NCBI GenBank assembly: GCA_903870685.1
Contig: CAIQDX010000049.1
Span: 1-64,000, forward strand
Origin: an uncultured Chitinophagaceae bacterium
GTDB lineage: Bacteria; Bacteroidota; Bacteroidia; Chitinophagales; Chitinophagaceae
DNA length: 64,000 bases
Direction of reading: 5' to 3'
Translations under genes and position numbers: made by a program
Notes under the pieces: generated by a model
Database searches by the model: none
Told to the model about the DNA's origin: nothing
What the model saw: only the letters and a program-made list of their open reading frames with translations
Shown here: positions 18,738 through 26,729 of the stretch, piece by piece
How the letters are laid out: every line of letters begins with the position of its first letter
Numbering within the stretch: position 1 is the first letter of the stretch

Positions 18738-19829
18738 TTGTCCGAAAAAATTAACATAAAAACTGTTTTAATTGCGCCATTAGATTGGGGCATGGGACAT
18801 GCTACACGCTGTATCCCCATAATTAATGCTTTATTATTTTATGAATACAAAGTTTTGATTGCAGCAACGCCGCAACAAAAAATATTATTGCAAAAAGAAT
18901 TTATAAAAGTAGAATTTATAGATATAGAAGGATACAATGTTCATTACAGCAATTCGAAGTATTTATTTGCGATAAAATTATTAATGCAAACACCTAGAGT
19001 TTTATCAGTCATAAAAAACGAACGTCTTTGGTTAGAAAAAATTATTGATGAACATAAAGTAGATTTAGTAATCAGCGATAATCGCTATGGTTTGCATTCA
19101 AAAAGAGTTCCTTGCGTTTTTATAACACATCAGTTAAATGTAAAAGCGCCGTTTGATTTGATCGAAAATTTATTGCGAAAAATAAGTTACAGCTTCATCA
19201 ATAAATTCACCGCCTGCTGGATTCCAGATGCTGCAGGAAATAAAAATGCATCGGGAATATTATCTCATCCAAAACAATTACCACTCATTCCTGTTCATTA
19301 CATTGGTTTGTTATCACGATTTGAAAAAATAATTTCAGCCGAAATAAAATACGATTACTGCATTGTTCTTTCGGGTCCCGAACCGCAGAGAACAATTTTA
19401 GAAAATAAAATTTTAAAAGACCTTCATCAGGTAAGAGGTAAAATATTATTGGTTAGAGGATTGCTATCAACAAAAGAAATCATTCCATCAACCGAAAATG
19501 TAGAAATTAAAAATCATCTGCCCGGAATGCAGCTGCAGCAGGCCTTTCAGCAAAGCGAATACATTATCAGCCGAAGTGGTTATACAACTGTAATGGAAAT
19601 TTTATCGCTCCAAAAAAAATCAATTTTAATTGCCACACCCGGACAAACAGAGCAGGAATATTTATCTAAAATTTTACTCAAACAGAATCTTTGCTTTTGT
19701 ATCTCACAAAATAATTTCAATATTATAACTGCCATTCAGCAAGCAAAAAAATTTTCTTATTCAACTATTTCATTGCCGGTATTCAAAAAAGAAACCCTGC
19801 AACAACTACTTTCACAAATACAATTTTAA
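18738..19829 (+). CDS. MurG-like glycosyltransferase family protein
   Basis: GT-B fold protein of 363 residues. The N-terminal domain opens with APLDWGMGHATRCIPIINAL, the glycine-rich sugar-donor loop of MurG-like enzymes. The C-terminal domain has the ISRSGYTTVMEIL motif and ATPGQTEQEYLSK, matching the nucleotide-sugar binding region of this superfamily. Acceptor and sugar are unknown. The start is TTG at 18738: an in-frame stop at 18720 lies upstream, and the first internal ATG falls inside the conserved WGMGHA motif, so no ATG start is possible. EamA follows with a 28-base gap. Confidence 0.82.
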   Translation: MSEKINIKTVLIAPLDWGMGHATRCIPIINALLFYEYKVLIAATPQQKILLQKEFIKVEFIDIEGYNVHYSNSKYLFAIKLLMQTPRVLSVIKNERLWLEKIIDEHKVDLVISDNRYGLHSKRVPCVFITHQLNVKAPFDLIENLLRKISYSFINKFTACWIPDAAGNKNASGILSHPKQLPLIPVHYIGLLSRFEKIISAEIKYDYCIVLSGPEPQRTILENKILKDLHQVRGKILLVRGLLSTKEIIPSTENVEIKNHLPGMQLQQAFQQSEYIISRSGYTTVMEILSLQKKSILIATPGQTEQEYLSKILLKQNLCFCISQNNFNIITAIQQAKKFSYSTISLPVFKKETLQQLLSQIQF

Positions 19830-19857
19830 AATTTAGCTTTTACATTTGTTGCATAAC

Positions 19858-20748
19858 ATGAAATCAAATACCAAAGCACATTTTGCAGTTCTTGGAACCA
19901 ATCTTTTATTTGGTATAAATTATGCAACTGTAAAATATATTACGCCATCGCATATTCTTCCTTTCGGATTAAACATGGCAAGAGTATTAACGGCTTTAAT
20001 TTTGTTCTGGATTTTATTTTTATTCAAACCAACAAATGCCGGCATTCGCAAAAAAGATATTCCTCGTTTTATAATTTGTGCAGCAAGCGGCGTTACAATT
20101 AATCAGTTATTATTTATTAAAGGACTTTCGTTAACAACATCTATTCACGCTTCATTGCTATCGCTTGGAACGCCCATCTTTATTACATTTATCGCAGCAT
20201 GGTTATTAAAAGAAATGTTGACTACTATAAAATTAATTGGATTGTTTTTAGGTGTTGGTGGCGCAACGATTTTAATTTTATTAAAAGACAATACACATAC
20301 CGGAAGCGATATTGTAACCGGTGATATTTTAATTTTACTCAACGCCATTTCTTATGCATTTTATATGGTGTTGGTTCGTCCGCTCATGCAAACTTATAGT
20401 CCGGTTCATGTAATTCGTTGGGTATTTACTTTTGGTGCAATCATGATCGCTCCATTTGCTTGGCATCAATTTGCAACAACCGATTGGAATAGTTTTCAAA
20501 CCAATCAATGGCTGGCATTGGCTCTTGTTTGTATTGGTGCAACTTTTTTTAGTTACCTGTTTAATATTTATGGTATTTCTGTTATAGGTGCATCTGCCAC
20601 CGGAAGTTATATTTATACGCAACCTTTTTTTGCTGCAGTTACTTCCATGATTTTCTTAGGCGAAGGAATTGATGCTTATAAAATAATTTCTGCGGTATTA
20701 ATTTTTGGCGGTGTTTATCTCGTAAACTGGCGAAGAATAAAAAATTAA
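19858..20748 (+). CDS. EamA/DMT family transporter
   Basis: Inner membrane protein of 296 residues with ten predicted helices arranged as two EamA repeats. The first covers about 7-140 (start HFAVLGTNLLFGINYATVKY) and the second about 155-290 (GDILILLNAISYAFYMVLV). It probably exports a metabolite or amino acid; substrate unknown. The ATG at 19858 fits the membrane start; an in-frame TTG lies four codons upstream. It follows the glycosyltransferase with a short gap and may share its transcript. Confidence 0.88.
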   Translation: MKSNTKAHFAVLGTNLLFGINYATVKYITPSHILPFGLNMARVLTALILFWILFLFKPTNAGIRKKDIPRFIICAASGVTINQLLFIKGLSLTTSIHASLLSLGTPIFITFIAAWLLKEMLTTIKLIGLFLGVGGATILILLKDNTHTGSDIVTGDILILLNAISYAFYMVLVRPLMQTYSPVHVIRWVFTFGAIMIAPFAWHQFATTDWNSFQTNQWLALALVCIGATFFSYLFNIYGISVIGASATGSYIYTQPFFAAVTSMIFLGEGIDAYKIISAVLIFGGVYLVNWRRIKN

Positions 20749-20786
20749 AAAAAATGTAGCAAATTTTTGCACTACTATGAAACCCG

Positions 20787-20806
20787 GTTGCGTCGCACTC
20801 TTCAGC
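20787..20806 (-). repeat. dispersed 20-base repeat, copy 2
   Basis: Reads GCTGAAGAGTGCGACGCAAC on the minus strand, two mismatches from the consensus. It sits between the convergent EamA and acetyltransferase genes. The match to the other copies extends past the core in the first part of the flank (CCGGGTTT, also seen near copy 1). Confidence 0.7.
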
Positions 20807-20837
20807 TTTTTGTACTTTATGCAGCTTTCTTAATTAT

Positions 20838-21392
20838 TTATTTTGTCCAATCCCATAAAACAATATCCCAACTAATTCCTCCGTAGGTTAATGTGTTTAT
20901 AATTTTAAATCCTGTTTTAAGATGCGCTTTTAAAGATCTTGGATTGGCTTGCGCAACATCGGTTAAACAATAATCAAATTCATTTTGTAAACTATCTCTG
21001 AAATGTTGATACATCATTTGAACAACACTTTTGCCACGATAATTTTTGGCAACACATAATTGTCCAACCACAACATAATTAGCATCTTTCAAATCAATGC
21101 CATCATAATTTATTTTATCAATCGCATTAAATAAATCAGCTAATAAATCGTGATGATGACGAATTTCTTTTGTAGAAACCAATGCATACCCAACAACAAC
21201 ATCTTCATCAACTGCAATTATCGAAGGACTTGCATCGTTCATGATCTTTAAAAACTCAGTAGAATAAACCGCTGATACAAATCCTTGTTCTTGTGCTTCT
21301 TCTGCACTGATATTAATATTCAAATTTTTTCCTTGTAGTTTTTTTATTCCTTCAAGCTCTGTATTATTTGTTACGCGTTTAAAGTGTATCAT
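20838..21392 (-). CDS. GNAT family N-acetyltransferase
   Basis: Soluble acyl-CoA-dependent acetyltransferase of 184 residues. The acetyl-CoA binding motif A is VVVGQLCVAKNYRGKSVVQM at about 110-130 (R-G-K-S in the pyrophosphate loop), followed by motif B (LTDVAQANPRSLKAHLKTGF). The N-terminal half is helical and variable. Substrate unknown. It is the last ordinary gene before the long non-coding stretch that precedes the nitrous oxide block. Confidence 0.85.
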   Translation of the reverse strand: MIHFKRVTNNTELEGIKKLQGKNLNINISAEEAQEQGFVSAVYSTEFLKIMNDASPSIIAVDEDVVVGYALVSTKEIRHHHDLLADLFNAIDKINYDGIDLKDANYVVVGQLCVAKNYRGKSVVQMMYQHFRDSLQNEFDYCLTDVAQANPRSLKAHLKTGFKIINTLTYGGISWDIVLWDWTK

Positions 21393-21875
21393 AATTTAAT
21401 TGAGGCTTCTTTTAGAAGAATAATATTTAGAAAACTGTTTCAAATCTAAAGGTCTTTTGCTCGCGCATGAGCTTGCTTTTAATTTGTTTTAACAAAATTA
21501 TTTACTTTTTTTGTATGCAATTTTTAATTAAGAATCTCTTATATTTATTCAGTCAAGTGTTGAAGAATATTTCAGCGGTTTTTTCTCCATATTAAGCAAA
21601 TATCGATTCTGGTGTTAACGTTATATATGCATTACTAAGTTAATTAAAAATGAGCCTTTGCATATTAAAATTAACTTTCTCGGCATTCCGGCACTTTATA
21701 AAGTCTCAAAAATGTGGTCCTTTTTTTTGACAAGTGATATATCAATAGACAGAAAATATCAGTGGAGGCCCCTTTTTTATATAACATTTTCTATTTTTTA
21801 TGATTCAACGCATAAAATTTCCTTCTCAGCATAAGTAGTTTTAATCTACAATAAATTACCCTTAAACAATTTGAT
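21393..21875 (+). other. 483-base non-coding stretch at the left edge of the nitrous oxide block
   Basis: No supported gene on either strand. It is AT-rich and contains a 10-base palindrome TGATATATCA at 21735-21744. Two CCTTTTTT-type runs flank it. It separates the acetyltransferase from the fasciclin gene and marks the left boundary of the nos-related region. No tRNA fragment or direct repeat of the tRNA at 32573 was found here. Confidence 0.6.
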
Positions 21876-22442
21876 ATGAAAAAAATAGCACTGCTATTAG
21901 TAGCAAGTTATGTGTTCACCCTCTCAGCATGTAATAGTACCGATACAGCTTCCGCCAGCAATGGATCTGCTTCAGTTACTGAAACAAAGGGAGCTGGTCA
22001 GTCAGGTGTGAAAGATGATGCCTCACAAAAAAATGTGGTTCAGGTTGCCATCGGAAGTAAAGATCATACAACATTGGTCGCTGCGGTTAAAGCTGCAGAA
22101 TTGGTAGATGCATTAAGCAATGCCGGTCCTTTTACAGTTTTTGCTCCCACCAATGCAGCTTTTGATAAACTGCCGGCAGGTACAGTGGATGGTTTATTAA
22201 AACCCGAAAAGAAAGAAGCTCTGACCGATATTTTACAATACCATGTTTCTGTTGGTGTATATAAAGCTGAAGCATTACAGGACGGTCAAAAGATCGGACA
22301 GGTAAATGGTGATAATATCGTGATTACTAAAAAGGATGGAAAAATTATGGTGAATGGCACTGCAACCATCATTGCATCCATACCTGCATCAAACGGGATC
22401 ATTCATGTTATCGATGGCGTATTACTTCCTCCAAAAAAATGA
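21876..22442 (+). CDS. fasciclin (FAS1) domain lipoprotein
   Basis: Secreted lipoprotein of 188 residues. The signal peptide ends at a lipobox (VFTLSACNST, Cys 19); a low-complexity Ser/Ala/Gly linker runs to about 50. One FAS1 domain follows with the H1 segment TLVAAVKAAELVDALSNAGP and FTVFAPTNAAFDKLPAG, plus the H2 segment GIIHVIDGVLLPP at the end. FAS1 domains mediate adhesion or matrix contacts. It is convergent with the globin gene at the end of the nos operon, and its composition resembles the nos block more than the left flank. A direct link to N2O reduction is not shown by sequence. Confidence 0.92.
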   Translation: MKKIALLLVASYVFTLSACNSTDTASASNGSASVTETKGAGQSGVKDDASQKNVVQVAIGSKDHTTLVAAVKAAELVDALSNAGPFTVFAPTNAAFDKLPAGTVDGLLKPEKKEALTDILQYHVSVGVYKAEALQDGQKIGQVNGDNIVITKKDGKIMVNGTATIIASIPASNGIIHVIDGVLLPPKK

Positions 22443-22462
22443 AACAGAACCCCCTTAAAATT

Positions 22463-22495
22463 AAAAAAGCATGAATACCAATTCATGCTTTTTTT
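22463..22495 (+). terminator. bidirectional terminator between fasciclin and globin genes
   Basis: Perfect 10-bp stem AAGCATGAAT / ATTCATGCTT with an ACCA loop, flanked by an A run on the left and a T run on the right. It therefore serves as terminator for both convergent genes. Confidence 0.9.
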
Positions 22496-22505
22496 GATTT
22501 TCTAT

Positions 22506-22901
22506 TTATAGATGATGTGGTTCCTTTTGAGATTGAAATAACTTTTCCTGCATTACAGTAGAAATACTAATCGCTCTCTGTTTGATCAGTTTTGCATTAG
22601 CGCCTTTAAAATATTCATCTACTATTGCTATGAATAGCTTATTCCATTGTTCAAAATGTTTATGGTTTAACGGTCTGATATGGTGCAGGTGGTTATGTAA
22701 ATTCATCGGGTTTCCAGAATAGGTTCCGGTAAAAAATAAAACATTCTCCCAAAAATCATACATGATGGGCAAATGCTTTTCCCAATTAATTTTTGCCACA
22801 TCATTAAAAATAAAACCGATCTCTTCATCAGCTTTTACCTTGTCGTAAAAGCTGTTTACCAGCAACTCAATATCTTTCCGGTCTGTAATATCCTTTTTCA
22901 T
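22506..22901 (-). CDS. group III truncated hemoglobin
   Basis: Small heme protein of 131 residues with the 2-on-2 globin pattern of group III: FYDKVKADEEIGFIF near the start, HLPIMYDFWENVLF, and the likely proximal histidine within LNHKHFEQWNKLF. Related globins bind O2 and NO. It is the last gene of the nos operon: its ATG overlaps the nosY stop by 4 bases, so it is translationally coupled to the ABC permease. This position suggests a role in NO or O2 protection of nitrous oxide respiration. That role is inferred; the family call is strong. Confidence 0.88.
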   Translation of the reverse strand: MKKDITDRKDIELLVNSFYDKVKADEEIGFIFNDVAKINWEKHLPIMYDFWENVLFFTGTYSGNPMNLHNHLHHIRPLNHKHFEQWNKLFIAIVDEYFKGANAKLIKQRAISISTVMQEKLFQSQKEPHHL

Positions 22902-23665
22902 AGATCTTTTCTATTGAATTTTCTTGTTGAGAAAAATACCGGAATTCCGATCCATATCAGCAACACGGTAAATGAGAATATCCCACCGATATATGTACCG
23001 AAAAAATCTTTGAATATCGCTCCGGTATATCCCATCATGGCTGAAACATCTAATTGTAATAAGATCAATATCCTTCCCAGATCGATAGGATTCAATGCAC
23101 TTATTGCGATCATTGGTTTCTCTAAGGGATAATCCGCAAACTGAAACAGTAGAAATAATACCAGCCCATCAAACAAGAGTGAAAAATATAACCATAATAA
23201 GATCGCAATTCCAATACCCTTTGCCTTGTCTCTCGTTTGAACAGCGGCAAGCATAGCTATCGCAACAAAAATCACACTCAGCAAAATACCTATACCAATC
23301 ATCATACAACCAACGCTGTTAGGTTGATACAGTAATACAGGAATACCTGCGCCGATAAAAAATGCAAAAGATAATGACGATGCAAGTCCGGTAAACAAAC
23401 TCAGCCAGATAGATTTTCTTTTCAATGGCTGACTCACCAGTAACTCAATAAATTCGGCACTGTTATACACATAGATCGTAGAAAAAATAATGCTCACTAA
23501 GGGAACTACAATTAAAATGACATTCAATAAACTTAATAAGCCTTTGCTGTTGTTGTCTTCGAGACTAAATACACTGAAAGAAGTAATTAATAGAAAAACA
23601 GTGTACACCAATACGATCCTGTTACGGAGAATATCGGTCATTACATATTTAATGATTTTTTTCAT
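22898..23665 (-). CDS. nosY: NosY-type ABC transporter permease
   Basis: Integral membrane protein of 255 residues, six hydrophobic helices, first at about 15-33 (ILRNRIVLVYTVFLLITSFS). It matches the ABC-2 permease NosY that, with NosF and NosD, supports copper-sulfur cluster (CuZ) assembly in nitrous oxide reductase. Helices include FAFFIGAGIPVLLY and VIFVAIAMLAAVQT. The segment DLGRILILLQLDVSAMMGYT is typical of NosY. It starts 2 bases after the nosF stop and overlaps the globin start, so it is tightly coupled on both sides. Confidence 0.9.
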   Translation of the reverse strand: MKKIIKYVMTDILRNRIVLVYTVFLLITSFSVFSLEDNNSKGLLSLLNVILIVVPLVSIIFSTIYVYNSAEFIELLVSQPLKRKSIWLSLFTGLASSLSFAFFIGAGIPVLLYQPNSVGCMMIGIGILLSVIFVAIAMLAAVQTRDKAKGIGIAILLWLYFSLLFDGLVLFLLFQFADYPLEKPMIAISALNPIDLGRILILLQLDVSAMMGYTGAIFKDFFGTYIGGIFSFTVLLIWIGIPVFFSTRKFNRKDL

Positions 23666-23667
23666 GG

Positions 23668-24372
23668 CTAATTTTTGGTCATTACGTTAGCGATCGCCTT
23701 TGACAATTTTTCTTCGCCCGTATCTTTTCGCAATGCTTCAATTGTTTTATGAAAACATAGTTTCCCGTCTTGCATATAAATGACCTGTGTGATCAGATCA
23801 TCCAGATCACTTAATACATGGGATGTGATCAGTACCAGTTTCCCCTTTTGCTTTTCGGTGATTATTTTCTCTTTGAAGATTTCAGAAGCAACAGGATCTA
23901 AGCCGGCGGTTGGTTCATCCAGGATCAATACTGCAGGATCAAATAAAAATGCCAATGCTGCACTTACTTTCTGTGTTGTACCTCCTGATAATGTGCGCAT
24001 TCTCTTATGCATTAACTCATTCAACTTAAATGCCTTGATCAGATCTTCATCTGTTTGTAACGAATTGCTGCGTATATCTTTCATCATATCCAATACATGT
24101 CCGATCGTCATATTATCAGGATAACGTCCAATCTGAGGCATATAGCCTATCTGTTCACGGTATTTCCAGTCGTGTAAAATATTCTTTTCGTTAAAAGTGA
24201 TAAAGCCGCTGTCGGGTACCACCATTCCCAATATACTTTTTATCAATGTAGTCTTACCGCTTCCATTCGGGCCTATCAAAGCAATACACTCACCCTTTTT
24301 ACAGGCAACAGAAACATTATCCAATGCTTTTAGTTTCCCAAACTGCTTCGATACATTGCTTGCAATAATCAT
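23668..24372 (-). CDS. nosF: NosF-type ABC transporter ATP-binding protein
   Basis: ATPase of 234 residues. Walker A is GPNGSGKTTLIKSIL at about 34-48, the Q-loop lies in YMPQIGRYPDNMT, the signature is LSGGTTQKVSAALAF, and Walker B is AVLILDEPTAGLDP. The D-loop and switch His (LITSHVLSDL) are intact. It partners NosY in the inner membrane for maturation of NosZ. It lies between nosD and nosY on the minus strand. The short ABC form with a NosD/NosY context makes the assignment firm. Confidence 0.94.
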   Translation of the reverse strand: MIIASNVSKQFGKLKALDNVSVACKKGECIALIGPNGSGKTTLIKSILGMVVPDSGFITFNEKNILHDWKYREQIGYMPQIGRYPDNMTIGHVLDMMKDIRSNSLQTDEDLIKAFKLNELMHKRMRTLSGGTTQKVSAALAFLFDPAVLILDEPTAGLDPVASEIFKEKIITEKQKGKLVLITSHVLSDLDDLITQVIYMQDGKLCFHKTIEALRKDTGEEKLSKAIANVMTKN

Positions 24373-24411
24373 AAACGAACTTTATTATTTTATTAACCCG
24401 ACGTTCCTTTT

Positions 24412-25644
24412 TTAAAACAATCTTTTCATCATAGGAAAATTATCTTTCAAATTTTCAGGTGTAAGACTGGGCAATACTTTTTCCGTTTTATCCAACAATG
24501 ATGTCATAAAGCTTCTGAACAACATCATGGCAGGTGGATTCTTTTCAACGATCATCGAAAACATGCTTACCGGTCTGTAAGGAATATCACCGATCTTATC
24601 TTTATTCAGATCATATCCATCGTATTTGTCCCAGTAATTATTATTGAAAGTATTCAATACCAGACTGCCATTTGTCCCTACGTCGAATGTGTTACCAATG
24701 AAATTATTTTTCTCCACAACAATATCCATACAACTTGCTTGTATCTTCATACCCCATCCGTTATTTTTGAAAGTGTTTTTCTGCATATGAATTCTACTAG
24801 CACCTTCCATATAAATGCCGCTCGTATTTTTTTCAAAAAAATTGCCTTCAATATAACTGTCGGAAATTTCTTTCAATAAGATACCATAGGCCGCATCTCC
24901 CCAATTTTCTTTAAAATAATTATTGAACATTTTTACACCATGTGAATACATCACAGAAACACCTGAACCATTGTTTTCGAAACTATTGCTGATATAAGCA
25001 TCATCACTGGAGAACATGAAATGCAATCCGTAGCGGATATTTTTAAAAGATACATTTCGCCAGATAACAGAATGTGTTACAAATTCAAAATAGATCCCGT
25101 CTCTGTGGCCGCTGATCGTATTGGCAATAATCTGCAAACTATCACTCTTCCAGCAATGAATGCCATTGCCGCTTTGTTGTTCTTCTGAATTATGTGCTGA
25201 GATCTGATTGTTTTTTATGAAACAATTTTTTACGTTCTGTAAGTAAATACCGAAAAAAGTATCATCCAGTATATTATTTTGGATAACCACATCTCTGCGA
25301 TTATAAATTTTAATGCCGGCAATGTCCACAATACTGGAAACACCGCTGTGTATGATCTTAAATCCATCCACAACAACTGCATCCGCTTTTATAGAAATGA
25401 TCTCATACTTTTTTTCGCCATCTAATACAGGATGATCAATTCCCTTTAAAACGATCCTTTTATTGATCACTAAGTTCTTTTCGAAATACAAACCTGCATC
25501 TACCAAAACAGTATCGCCAACGGTGGATACTGCTATCGCAGAGGTAATTGATTTGTATGATTGATTCTTACCAACGCGAATTGTCTTAGCAAAACAATTG
25601 CTGTAACATAGCGCAAACAAGAATATCATCAAAACATATCTCAT
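24412..25644 (-). CDS. nosD: NosD copper-enzyme maturation protein
   Basis: Periplasmic right-handed beta-helix protein of 410 residues. A signal peptide ends around residue 19 (LFALCYSNCFA). The rest consists of repeated CASH-type strands, such as NNILDDTFFGIYLQN, GIYMEGASRIHMQKNTF and NNGWGMKIQAS. NosD interacts with NosF/NosY and is required for CuZ cluster assembly of NosZ. The start ATG overlaps the stop of the upstream NosL fusion by 4 bases. Length and repeat pattern match NosD. Confidence 0.94.
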   Translation of the reverse strand: MRYVLMIFLFALCYSNCFAKTIRVGKNQSYKSITSAIAVSTVGDTVLVDAGLYFEKNLVINKRIVLKGIDHPVLDGEKKYEIISIKADAVVVDGFKIIHSGVSSIVDIAGIKIYNRRDVVIQNNILDDTFFGIYLQNVKNCFIKNNQISAHNSEEQQSGNGIHCWKSDSLQIIANTISGHRDGIYFEFVTHSVIWRNVSFKNIRYGLHFMFSSDDAYISNSFENNGSGVSVMYSHGVKMFNNYFKENWGDAAYGILLKEISDSYIEGNFFEKNTSGIYMEGASRIHMQKNTFKNNGWGMKIQASCMDIVVEKNNFIGNTFDVGTNGSLVLNTFNNNYWDKYDGYDLNKDKIGDIPYRPVSMFSMIVEKNPPAMMLFRSFMTSLLDKTEKVLPSLTPENLKDNFPMMKRLF

Positions 25645-26663
25645 TGGTTCAACTCTCTCCAGGTTATACTTTTGCCGGAATATTGCTGCATTAATTTTTT
25701 CATACTGTCTTCATTTGCAAAAGCCGCAATATTGCCATTCATAGGGCTTCTGAATAATTCGCTATGCAAAATGAATGCCTGATCTGCTTTTACAAAAGCA
25801 TGCTCATTGCTGAAATCAATAAAGTATACATCTGCTATTTCCTTTTGTTCTATCATTTTTGAATGGAGGAATGACAATAAACAATGCGTATCATCAAACT
25901 TATAGGCCTTACCTTTTTTTGTAACTATTTCCGCGCCAAATCGATTATCGCTGATCGTCATTTTACAAAAATCACAACTGTCCTTTCCCATATTAATGGG
26001 CTTAGGTTCGGTCTTGCAACTGCTTAAAAAAAGCAAAGAAATGATCGGGACCATCAATTTTACCGTATCAGCACTGAGCTTCATTTTTTTTACACTCCTC
26101 AGTTCGATGATCAGCAACAATAGAAGTAAAACGCCCACCAATACAAAGATCCATCCGCCTATATCAGGCATTGAGTAAGCACCAAAATTGAGTAATTGTT
26201 TATAGCCTATTAAAGGGGGCTGGTAAGACATACCCGGAACTTTAATGGCAGCTTCCGGATTCAGATCATGCCCATAATTATATTCCCATCGCCAAAAATC
26301 AACCATCGCCAACACACCAAAACTTACAAAAAGCATGAAAAGTATATATAATAATTTTCTTTTCCCTATCAATGCGGTTAACACAAATGCTGCTGCAAAG
26401 AATAAAATAAAATAAGGCAACACAGAAAATTCAACAAAATCTTTTTCATGCAAGGTCTTCATGCCGATATAATGGTTCAACCCATTGATAATATCAACAT
26501 TGCCTCCCAATCGGTTCGCATAAATGGCCAAACTTAATCCTTCGGGATACTGCGGGGCATTCAATTCAATACTCCACATCGGAACATATAAAACAGCAAT
26601 GAGCGAAAGGCCGCATAAGAATAAAATGATCCTCGTTGCTTTTTTTAATCTATTCGTTTTCAT
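25641..26663 (-). CDS. membrane protein fused to NosL copper chaperone
   Basis: A 340-residue two-part protein. The first about 200 residues form a membrane domain with helices at roughly 10-30, 80-100, 104-122 and 168-190. A second hydrophobic stretch with a lipobox-like LLFLSSCKTEP follows at about 205-220. The remaining 120 residues are a NosL domain with the copper motif CDFCKMTI, then FDDTHCLLSF. NosL normally is a separate lipoprotein that delivers Cu(I) to NosZ. The retained internal lipobox-like sequence suggests a fusion of two ancestral genes. It is 66 bases after nosZ, with a hairpin in the gap, and overlaps nosD by 4 bases. Confidence 0.85.
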   Translation of the reverse strand: MKTNRLKKATRIILFLCGLSLIAVLYVPMWSIELNAPQYPEGLSLAIYANRLGGNVDIINGLNHYIGMKTLHEKDFVEFSVLPYFILFFAAAFVLTALIGKRKLLYILFMLFVSFGVLAMVDFWRWEYNYGHDLNPEAAIKVPGMSYQPPLIGYKQLLNFGAYSMPDIGGWIFVLVGVLLLLLLIIELRSVKKMKLSADTVKLMVPIISLLFLSSCKTEPKPINMGKDSCDFCKMTISDNRFGAEIVTKKGKAYKFDDTHCLLSFLHSKMIEQKEIADVYFIDFSNEHAFVKADQAFILHSELFRSPMNGNIAAFANEDSMKKLMQQYSGKSITWRELNQ

Positions 26664-26678
26664 AACACATCATTAAAT

Positions 26679-26722
26679 AAAAAGAGAGGCATGTACCCAC
26701 GAATGGACAGACCTCTCTTTTT
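26679..26722 (-). terminator. intra-operon hairpin after nosZ
   Basis: 11-bp stem AAAAAGAGAGG (26679-26689) / CCTCTCTTTTT (26712-26722) with a 22-base loop. On the minus strand it lies just past the nosZ stop and is followed by T-rich sequence. It can act as a partial terminator or 3' stabiliser, giving more nosZ than accessory-gene mRNA. Confidence 0.65.
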
Positions 26723-26729
26723 TAGAAAA

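Noticed and set aside
21648-21728. 26-codon plus-strand frame in the non-coding stretch left of the fasciclin gene
   Set aside because: No signal peptide, domain or promoter; composition is like the surrounding non-coding DNA.
21735-21744. TGATATATCA as a fifth Crp/Fnr box
   Set aside because: Spacing between half-sites is 2 bases instead of 4, so it does not match the other boxes.
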